This document shows positions 1-6,876 of a stretch of DNA of 6,876 nt, in pieces. Under the pieces are notes generated by a model. The model ran no database searches. It saw only the letters and a list, made by a program, of their open reading frames with translations, and was not told the origin of the DNA. The position numbers were made by a program, and so were the translations under genes. Positions within the stretch are counted from its first letter, which is position 1. The number at the start of each line of letters is the position of its first letter. The stretch comes from Methylobacterium sp. (GTDB lineage: Bacteria > Pseudomonadota > Alphaproteobacteria > Rhizobiales > Beijerinckiaceae), in the NCBI GenBank assembly GCA_021154065.1, contig JAJKJG010000073.1:1-6876 (forward strand). The letters run 5' to 3'.

Positions 1-2
1 CG

Positions 3-965
3 ATGACCTTCGCGATCCCGGAGCTAGCGACCGCCTTCATGCTGACCTTTGCCCGGATCGGCACGCTGGTCATGCTCATGCCCGGCATCGGCGAGCGGAT
101 GATCTCGCCGCGGCTGCGGCTCGGTTTCGCGCTCCTCCTCAGCGTCGTGCTGTTCCCGCTGACCCGGACGCTCCTGCCGGCGAGCGCCGCGCCGCAATCG
201 GCGCTGGCGCTTCTTGCCGGCGAACTTGCCGTCGGCTTCATGCTCGGGCTCAGCGTCCGCATGGTCGTCGCCGCGCTGCAGACCGCCGGCAACATCGTGG
301 CGCAGCAGCTCGGGCTTGCCTTCGCCATGACGGTCGACCCGACCATGGGTGGCCAGCAGGCGGCGGTCGGCAACTTCCTGAGCCTTCTCGGCCTGACCTT
401 GATCTTCGCCTTCGACCTGCATCATCTCGCGATCGCGGCGATCCGCGACAGCTACGCCTTCCTGCCGCCGACCGGTATCCCGGGCACCGGCGATGCGGCG
501 GCGCTCGCGATCAAGGCCGTCGGGCGGGGCTTCGCGCTCGCCGTTCAGCTCGCCGCCCCGTTCATCGCTTTCGGCATCCTGTTCAACCTCGGCGTTGGCG
601 TGCTCTCGCGGCTGATGCCGCAGCTGCAGGTGTTCTTCCTCGCCATGCCGGCCACCATCCTGATCGGGATGGCGGTGCTGCTCGCGGTTGTCGGCACCAT
701 GATGGGGTCTTCGTCTCGGCCCTTGGCGACTTCATGCGAGAGCTCGGAGGCCGCGGAGCAACCATGGCCGACACGCCCGAGAAGGACGATCGCACAGAGG
801 AGCCGACGCAACGGCGCCTCGACCAGGCGATCGAGCGCGGCGACGTCGCGAAGAGCCAGGAGATCAACACGTTCTTCGTGCTCGGCGGCTTCGCGCTCGC
901 GATCCTCGTCCTCTCGGGACCGGTCGCGCGCACGCTCGCGCTCGACCTCCGCGGCTTCCTCATGA
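3..965 (+). CDS. fliR: FliR, flagellar type III export gate protein (C-terminal frame disrupted)
   Basis: FliR is an inner-membrane component of the flagellar type III export gate, where it works with FliP, FliQ, FlhA and FlhB to pass rod, hook and filament subunits. Residues 1-235 look like a full FliR: an N-terminus with the PGIGERMISPRLRL stretch (residues 27-40) and hydrophobic segments at about 10-28, 38-57, 67-90, 121-147, 177-200 and 212-234. After G235 (codon 705-707) the open frame continues to a TGA at 963-965, but those 85 residues are Ser/Arg-rich, not membrane-like, and mostly overlap flhB in another frame, so I regard them as spurious. The expected C-terminus (VFVSALGDFMRELGG) is in the -1 frame. 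FliR is usually about 250-265 residues, so the real product would end near the flhB start. The ATG at 3 forms an ATGA with a possible stop of an upstream gene; no ribosome binding site is visible because the window begins there. Confidence 0.85.
   Translation: MTFAIPELATAFMLTFARIGTLVMLMPGIGERMISPRLRLGFALLLSVVLFPLTRTLLPASAAPQSALALLAGELAVGFMLGLSVRMVVAALQTAGNIVAQQLGLAFAMTVDPTMGGQQAAVGNFLSLLGLTLIFAFDLHHLAIAAIRDSYAFLPPTGIPGTGDAAALAIKAVGRGFALAVQLAAPFIAFGILFNLGVGVLSRLMPQLQVFFLAMPATILIGMAVLLAVVGTMMGSSSRPLATSCESSEAAEQPWPTRPRRTIAQRSRRNGASTRRSSAATSRRARRSTRSSCSAASRSRSSSSRDRSRARSRSTSAASS
704..763 (+). other. Displaced FliR C-terminus in the -1 frame, continuous with flhB
   Basis: At the GGGG run (704-707) the likely coding frame moves by -1. 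Reading GGG at 704-706 and then GTC at 707 gives VFVSALGDFMRELGGRGAT, an amphipathic tail resembling the short C-terminal helix that normally ends FliR, then runs directly into the flhB ATG at 764. One extra G in the run would have the same effect. In this frame there is no stop between the FliR body and flhB, so the restored product would be a FliR-FlhB fusion of about 609 residues. The choice between sequencing error, mutation and real frameshift is open. Confidence 0.6.
755..758 (+). promoter_or_regulatory. flhB ribosome binding site
   Basis: GGAG lies 5 nt upstream of the ATG at 764. It favours this start over the in-frame ATG at 734, which would add ten residues (MRELGGRGAT) that look like the end of FliR. 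It also shows that flhB can be translated on its own, whatever happens to the FliR frame. Confidence 0.6.
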
Positions 966-1831
966 ACGCTCACCTCGTTCCGAGCGACGGGGCCGGGATG
1001 ACGGCCGTGAGCCGCGGCGCGCTGATGGCCTGGGCGGCCGCGGTGGCGATGCCGCTCGGGGCGGTGATGCTGGCGGGACTCGCCGGCGGCGCGATCCAGC
1101 ACCGGCCGCTGTGGTCGGGCGAGCCCCTCAGGCCGCAGCTCAGCCGCCTGTCGCCGTTCAGCGGAGCGAAGCGGGTCTTCGGCCGCGAAGCCGTCGCCCA
1201 GTTTCTGAAGGGCCTGCTCAAGATCGTGATCGTAGGCTCGGTCGCCGGCGCCGTGCTGTGGTCGGAACGCGACCGCCTCGATGCATTCGCCCGGCTCGAT
1301 CCCGGCGCGCTTCTCGCCGCGACCCTTTCTCTGGCCACGAAGCTCCTCGGCGGCGTGCTCGCCATCTACGCCTTCCTCGCGATCGGCGACGCGATCTACC
1401 AGCGCGTCTCCTGGCGCAACCGGCAGCGCATGACGCAGCGCGAGCTGAAGGAGGAATTCAAGGAGACCGAAGGCAGCCCCGAGATCAAGGCGCGCCTGCG
1501 CCAGATTCGCCTGACGCGGCTCAGGAAGCGCATGATGGCCGCGGTCCCGAAGGCGACCGTTGTCGTCGCCAATCCGACCCATTATGCGGTCGCGCTGCAG
1601 TACGAGAGCGGCATGGCGGCGCCGCTCTGCGTCGCGAAGGGCGTCGACGGGCTCGCGTTGCGCATCCGGGCGGTCGCTGCCGAGCACGGGGTGCCGGTGG
1701 TCGAGAACCCGCCGCTCGCCCGGGCGCTGCACGCGAGCGTCGACCTCGACGAGGAGATTCCTGTCGAACACTATAAAGCCGTGGCGGAAGTGATCGGCTA
1801 TGTCTTGCGGCTGCGGCGGCGTCCGTCATAA
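764..1831 (+). CDS. flhB: FlhB, flagellar export gate and substrate-specificity switch
   Basis: FlhB is the membrane protein of the flagellar type III export apparatus whose cytoplasmic domain switches export from rod/hook to filament subunits after self-cleavage. The 355-residue product has the family N-terminus (EEPTQRRLDQAIERGDVAKS, 12-31), four hydrophobic segments at about 35-55, 87-110, 143-163 and 186-208, the conserved linker with KEEFKETEGSP (229-239), and the self-cleavage motif NPTH at 270-273, with cleavage expected between N270 and P271. The C-terminal domain is complete to VAEVIGYVLRLRR. Length is close to that of enteric FlhB (about 380). The start at 764 is supported by GGAG 5 nt upstream and by alignment to the usual FlhB N-terminus. 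The frame is open upstream into the displaced FliR tail, so a fusion with FliR cannot be excluded. All expected catalytic features are intact. Confidence 0.95.
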   Translation: MADTPEKDDRTEEPTQRRLDQAIERGDVAKSQEINTFFVLGGFALAILVLSGPVARTLALDLRGFLMNAHLVPSDGAGMTAVSRGALMAWAAAVAMPLGAVMLAGLAGGAIQHRPLWSGEPLRPQLSRLSPFSGAKRVFGREAVAQFLKGLLKIVIVGSVAGAVLWSERDRLDAFARLDPGALLAATLSLATKLLGGVLAIYAFLAIGDAIYQRVSWRNRQRMTQRELKEEFKETEGSPEIKARLRQIRLTRLRKRMMAAVPKATVVVANPTHYAVALQYESGMAAPLCVAKGVDGLALRIRAVAAEHGVPVVENPPLARALHASVDLDEEIPVEHYKAVAEVIGYVLRLRRRPS

Positions 1832-1861
1832 CCGTGATCGGGGACGGACCGCGGCTATTCC

Positions 1862-4402
1862 ATGGCTGAAGCGAGCGAGACACCAACCGGCGCGTCGATC
1901 GACCGCTCAGAGCGCCCCGGCCGGGTCGGGCTGCTCCTATTCCTGGCCGCGCTCCTCGTCGGCGCCGCGCTGAGCCTCAGCTTCGTCGCTCCCGAGCGCG
2001 CCCAGCCGCTGATCCTGCTGCTCCTGGCGCTCCTCGGCATGGCCGGGGTGTTCTTCCTGTTCGCGATGGCGATCGGGGCCGTCCAGTTCAGCGGCCAGGG
2101 CGCCCGCAACGACCTCACCAAGGCGATGGCCGATACCGCCGCCGACGGGCTCGTCGTGGTCGAGGACGACGGCCGCATCCTCTATGCCAACGAGAGCTAC
2201 CTCCTTCTTGCCGGCGGCGACAGCTTCGCGGATCTGAAGCCCGTCGAGCGCCTGTTCGTCGGCGCCCCGGAGGTCTCGGAGGCAATCTACCGTCTCGCCC
2301 AGGCGGCGCGTGACGGGCGCGCGGCGAGCGAGGAGGTGCGGGTCTCGCCGCCGCCGGCGGGCGGGCGCGATTTCGGCTGGTATCGCATCCGCGTGCGGTC
2401 GCTCGCTCGCCCCAACGGCCGGACCGCCACGCTGTGGACGATCGCCGACGTGACGCACGAGCGCGAGCGCCAGGAGAACGTGTTCCAGGAGCTCCAGCAC
2501 GCGATCGACTATCTCGACCACGCGCCGGCGGGCTTCCTCTCGATCGATCCCGAGGGCGCCGTCATCTACATGAACGCGACGCTTGCCGCCTGGCTTGGCC
2601 ACGATCTGGCGCAGGTCGGCTCCGGCGGCCTGCGCCTCGCCGACGTGGTGTCGCCGAACATCGCCGCCATGATGACCTCCGTCGCGGCGACCTCCGGCGA
2701 CGTGCGCACGGAGACCTTCGACGTCGATCTCCGACGCCGCAGCGGTCAGCCTCTGCCGGTGCGGCTCTATCACCGCGTCGCCTTCGGCCAGGACGGCAGG
2801 CCCGGCGCGTCGCGCACGCTCGTCCTCAATCGCTCCCCGGGAGAGGATGTCGACGAGGGCCAGCGCGCCGCCGAGGTGCGCTTCGCTCGCTTCTTCAACG
2901 CGACCCCGATCGCAATTGCGACGGTGAACCGCGCCGGCCGCGTCGTGCGGTCGAACGGCTCGTTCGCGCGGCTGTTCGGAATGCTGCCGCGCACCGGGGC
3001 GAACGGCGAGGGGCGCTCGATTGTCGAGACCGTCGCGGAGCGCGACCGCGAGCGCATCGCCGCCGCGCTCGCCTCCGTCGCCGAGGGCCGGGGCGAGCTC
3101 CCGCCGATGGATCTGGCGCTTGCCGGCGAGCCGAGCCGCTCCGCCCGGCTGTGGCTGAGCCCGGCGAACGAAGGCGAGGCCGAGGCCGAGGGCGAGGCGG
3201 CGATCCTCTACGGGCTCGACATCAGCGAGCAGCGCCAGCTCGAGCAGCAGTTCGCCCAGGCGCAGAAGATGCAGGCGGTCGGGCAGCTCGCCGGCGGGGT
3301 CGCGCACGACTTCAACAACGTGCTGCAGGCGATCATCGGCTATTCCGACCTCTTGCTCGCGAACCACCGCCCGACCGATCCGTCCTTCCAGGACATCATG
3401 CAGATCAAGCAGAACGCGAACCGGGCGGCGAGCCTCGTGCGCCAGCTGCTCGCCTTCTCGCGGCGCCAGACCATGCGGCCCGAGGTCCTGAATCTCGGCG
3501 ACGTGCTCTCCGACCTTTCGATGCTGCTGAAGCGGCTCCTCGGCGAGCGCGTCGAGCTCGACCTTCGGCACGGCCGGGATCTCTGGTTCGTCAAGGCGGA
3601 CGTGAACCAGTTCGAGCAGGTGGTGGTGAACCTCGCCGTCAATGCTCGCGACGCCATGCCGGACGGCGGCAAGGTCACGATTCGCACGGCGAACGTCTCG
3701 GCCCCGGAGGCCGCTGCCCTCAACCTGCAGGGGTTGCCAACGGCCGAGCTCGTTATGATCGAAGTGTCGGACACCGGCACCGGCATTCCGCCGGAGGTGA
3801 TGGACAAGATCTTCGAGCCGTTCTTCACCACGAAAGAGGTCGGCAAGGGCACCGGCCTCGGCCTGTCGACGGTGTTCGGCATCGTCAAGCAATCGAACGG
3901 CTTCATCTACGTCGATTCGGGGGTCGGGCAGGGCACGAGCTTCCGGGTCTTCCTGCCGCGCCACATCCCGACCGCCGAGGAGGAGGAGATCCGGGCCGAG
4001 CCCGAGGTCAAGAAGCCCGCGACCGACCTCACCGGCCAGGGCGTCATCCTTCTCGTCGAGGACGAGGATCCCGTCCGCGCCGTCAATGCGCGGGCGCTGT
4101 CGGCCCGCGGCTACACCGTGCTCGAGGCGGCCTCCGGCGTCGAGGCGCTGCAGATCATCCAGGCGCGCCAGGAGCCGGTCGATCTCGTCGTCTCGGATGT
4201 GGTCATGCCCGAGATGGACGGGCCGACGCTCCTCGGCGAGCTGCGCAAGCTCCATCCCGATCTCAAGGTGATCTTCGTCTCAGGGTATGCCGAGGACGCC
4301 TTCCGCAAGAACCTGCCCGAAGGCGAGGAATTCAACTTCCTCGCCAAGCCCTTCAGCCTCAAGCAGCTCGTCGAGGCGGTGAAGCAGGCCGTCGCGGAGT
4401 AG
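1862..4402 (+). CDS. cckA: CckA-type hybrid sensor histidine kinase
   Basis: This is a membrane-bound hybrid histidine kinase, 846 residues. Order: two transmembrane helices (22-43 and 50-74) with almost no periplasmic loop; PAS-like regions at about 84-198, 210-325 and 338-455; HisKA at about 463-530 with phosphoacceptor H482 in AHDFNN; HATPase with N-box N590/N594, DTGTG at 637-641 and GKGTGLGL at 661-668; receiver domain 728-846 with acidic residues E733/D734, phosphoacceptor D779 and K829. The AHDFNN box, the minimal loop and the fused receiver match CckA, which in alphaproteobacteria passes phosphate through ChpT to CtrA and CpdR to control cell cycle, polarity and often motility. Caulobacter CckA is shorter (about 690 residues) and has fewer PAS regions; the longer form is usual in Rhizobiales. 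It follows flhB by 30 bp, so read-through transcription is plausible. The ATG at 1862 has only a weak, distant purine stretch (GGGGACGG). The cckA name rests on architecture and its recA-side position. Confidence 0.88.
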   Translation: MAEASETPTGASIDRSERPGRVGLLLFLAALLVGAALSLSFVAPERAQPLILLLLALLGMAGVFFLFAMAIGAVQFSGQGARNDLTKAMADTAADGLVVVEDDGRILYANESYLLLAGGDSFADLKPVERLFVGAPEVSEAIYRLAQAARDGRAASEEVRVSPPPAGGRDFGWYRIRVRSLARPNGRTATLWTIADVTHERERQENVFQELQHAIDYLDHAPAGFLSIDPEGAVIYMNATLAAWLGHDLAQVGSGGLRLADVVSPNIAAMMTSVAATSGDVRTETFDVDLRRRSGQPLPVRLYHRVAFGQDGRPGASRTLVLNRSPGEDVDEGQRAAEVRFARFFNATPIAIATVNRAGRVVRSNGSFARLFGMLPRTGANGEGRSIVETVAERDRERIAAALASVAEGRGELPPMDLALAGEPSRSARLWLSPANEGEAEAEGEAAILYGLDISEQRQLEQQFAQAQKMQAVGQLAGGVAHDFNNVLQAIIGYSDLLLANHRPTDPSFQDIMQIKQNANRAASLVRQLLAFSRRQTMRPEVLNLGDVLSDLSMLLKRLLGERVELDLRHGRDLWFVKADVNQFEQVVVNLAVNARDAMPDGGKVTIRTANVSAPEAAALNLQGLPTAELVMIEVSDTGTGIPPEVMDKIFEPFFTTKEVGKGTGLGLSTVFGIVKQSNGFIYVDSGVGQGTSFRVFLPRHIPTAEEEEIRAEPEVKKPATDLTGQGVILLVEDEDPVRAVNARALSARGYTVLEAASGVEALQIIQARQEPVDLVVSDVVMPEMDGPTLLGELRKLHPDLKVIFVSGYAEDAFRKNLPEGEEFNFLAKPFSLKQLVEAVKQAVAE
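3173..3200 (+). repeat. Short GAGGCC-type repeat coding an acidic Glu/Ala tract
   Basis: Two exact GAGGCC hexamers (3176-3187) are followed by GAGGGCGAGGCG, encoding GEAEAEGEA at about residues 438-446 of the CckA-type kinase. The tract sits within the third PAS-like region, just before the strand leading to the HisKA domain, and probably forms a flexible surface loop between two beta strands. It is a likely site for length variation between strains. Confidence 0.55.
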
Positions 4403-4460
4403 CCGGTTGCCGGTGGGCGCGTGTGAGCTTTTCGTCACAGTGCCGCGGCGACCAGCATGA

Positions 4461-4475
4461 GAACGAAAAAAGAAC
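4461..4475 (+). promoter_or_regulatory. LexA (SOS) box of recA
   Basis: The sequence GAAC-GAAAAAA-GAAC is an exact match to the alphaproteobacterial LexA operator, a direct repeat GAAC-N7-GAAC (GTTC-N7-GTTC on the other strand). This differs from the CTGT-N8-ACAG palindrome of enteric bacteria. It abuts the proposed -35 element of recA, so LexA bound here should block RNA polymerase and release it after DNA damage. Confidence 0.88.
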
Positions 4476-4503
4476 TTGCGCCTGAGAACAAACCGGGTAC
4501 ATA
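4476..4503 (+). promoter_or_regulatory. Probable recA promoter
   Basis: TTGCGC (4476-4481) as -35 and TACATA (4498-4503) as -10 are separated by 16 nt. The -35 follows the LexA box directly. This leaves a leader of roughly 50 nt before the recA ATG. The match is reasonable for a high-GC alphaproteobacterial sigma70-type promoter, but the start of transcription is inferred. Confidence 0.55.
4486..4500 (+). promoter_or_regulatory. Second, degenerate LexA-like box in the recA promoter
   Basis: GAAC-AAACCGG-GTAC has the correct half-site spacing, with one mismatch in the second half (GTAC for GAAC). Like the first box it is preceded by TGA (TGAGAAC). It lies 25 bp downstream of the first box and overlaps the promoter spacer and the first bases of the -10 element, so even weak LexA binding there could affect transcription. 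It could also be a chance or decayed copy. Confidence 0.4.
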
Positions 4504-4546
4504 AATCCCTGCACAGGCTTTGCGAATCCGAATTTCCCCTCTGCCA

Positions 4547-4552
4547 TAAGGA
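4547..4552 (+). promoter_or_regulatory. recA ribosome binding site
   Basis: TAAGGA is 8 nt upstream of the ATG at 4561. It fixes that start over the in-frame ATG at 4600 (residue 14), which has no comparable purine-rich sequence at the correct distance. Confidence 0.75.
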
Positions 4553-4560
4553 CGGTTGCC

Positions 4561-5655
<1,095 letters not shown>

Positions 5656-5681
5656 AGCCTCGCGAGGTCCCGACGCCCCGA

Positions 5682-5710
5682 GCCGTCGCGAGCCATCGCG
5701 GCGGCTTTTT
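5682..5710 (+). terminator. Intrinsic terminator of recA
   Basis: A 10-bp stem (GCCGTCGCGA at 5682-5691 with TCGCGGCGGC at 5696-5705, one G-U wobble) closes a four-base loop GCCA and is followed by TTTTT (5706-5710). It starts 27 bp after the recA stop and should separate recA from alaS transcription. Confidence 0.88.
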
Positions 5711-5773
5711 CGTCTGGGTCCTGCCGGACGCGCCATCGGCGCTGCGGCCGGGATGACCCAAGTGGAGTGCGCC

Positions 5774-5802
5774 TCGACAGACCCTTGCCCCCCGATTAGA
5801 AC
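5774..5802 (+). promoter_or_regulatory. Probable alaS promoter
   Basis: TCGACA (5774-5779) and TAGAAC (5797-5802) are separated by 17 nt, giving 5/6 and 4/6 matches to the sigma70 consensus. The site lies after the recA terminator and about 65 nt upstream of the alaS ATG. It is the best candidate in the 156-bp gap, in which I see no gene. Confidence 0.45.
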
Positions 5803-5866
5803 CGTGGCGAAACAAGCACCTGGCACCCTCCCGCGGCGGCGCCAGCACCCCCGAGCATCTCTCCCA

Positions 5867-6876
<1,010 letters not shown>

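Noticed and set aside
545..1771. A 408-codon minus-strand open frame opposite fliR and flhB.
   Set aside because: It is a shadow of flhB codon bias; the composition is charged and repetitive, while the plus strand encodes complete FlhB motifs.
1937..4255. A 772-codon open frame on the minus strand opposite the CckA-type kinase gene.
   Set aside because: High GC and strong third-position bias keep antisense frames open. The product is rich in Arg, Glu, Leu and His with no recognisable domain, while the plus strand has a full set of kinase motifs.
4421..4438. Small inverted repeat GTGA...TCAC after cckA, considered as a terminator.
   Set aside because: The stem is only about four to five base pairs, and the T run is inside the loop region, not after the stem.
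2434..4485. A 683-codon plus-strand frame overlapping the kinase gene.
   Set aside because: It is the out-of-frame reading of the kinase gene, very rich in Arg and Ala, with no domains.
5799..5813. GAAC-N7-AAAC near the alaS promoter, resembling a LexA box.
   Set aside because: The second half-site is mismatched and the flanks do not resemble the recA boxes. alaS is not an expected SOS gene. Chance match is likely.

Overview
The window is a high-GC chromosomal segment from an alphaproteobacterium, most likely of the Rhizobiales (Hyphomicrobiales). The evidence is the gene set (a multi-PAS hybrid kinase of the CckA type directly upstream of recA and alaS), a direct-repeat SOS box of the alphaproteobacterial form GAAC-N7-GAAC in front of recA, and RecA and AlaS N-termini typical of that group. 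All genes lie on the + strand. I cannot name the genus from sequence alone.

Layout: (1) 3-1831 holds two genes of the flagellar type III export gate, fliR and flhB. The fliR reading frame breaks at about position 704-707. Its expected amphipathic C-terminus continues in the -1 frame, which is the flhB frame, and that frame has no stop before the flhB ATG. (2) 1862-4402 encodes a membrane-bound hybrid histidine kinase of the CckA type (two transmembrane helices, three PAS-like regions, HisKA, HATPase, receiver), 30 bp after flhB and possibly co-transcribed with it. (3) 4403-4560 is the recA control region, with a LexA box, a second degenerate box, a likely sigma70-type promoter and a ribosome binding site. 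The first ~58 bp after cckA show only a weak hairpin and no convincing terminator. (4) 4561-5655 is recA, followed by a strong intrinsic terminator at 5682-5710. (5) 5711-5866 is a non-coding gap with a probable alaS promoter. (6) 5867-6876 is the first 336 codons of alaS, which runs off the window.

The genes fall into three roles: flagellar secretion (fliR, flhB), the CckA phosphorelay that in alphaproteobacteria feeds ChpT and CtrA/CpdR and often influences motility, and housekeeping (DNA repair by recA, translation by alaS). I see no mobile element, CRISPR array, tRNA, rRNA or defence locus. This is an ordinary core region. The item most worth a second look is the fliR/flhB junction, which is either a one-base error or a real FliR-FlhB fusion or frameshift.
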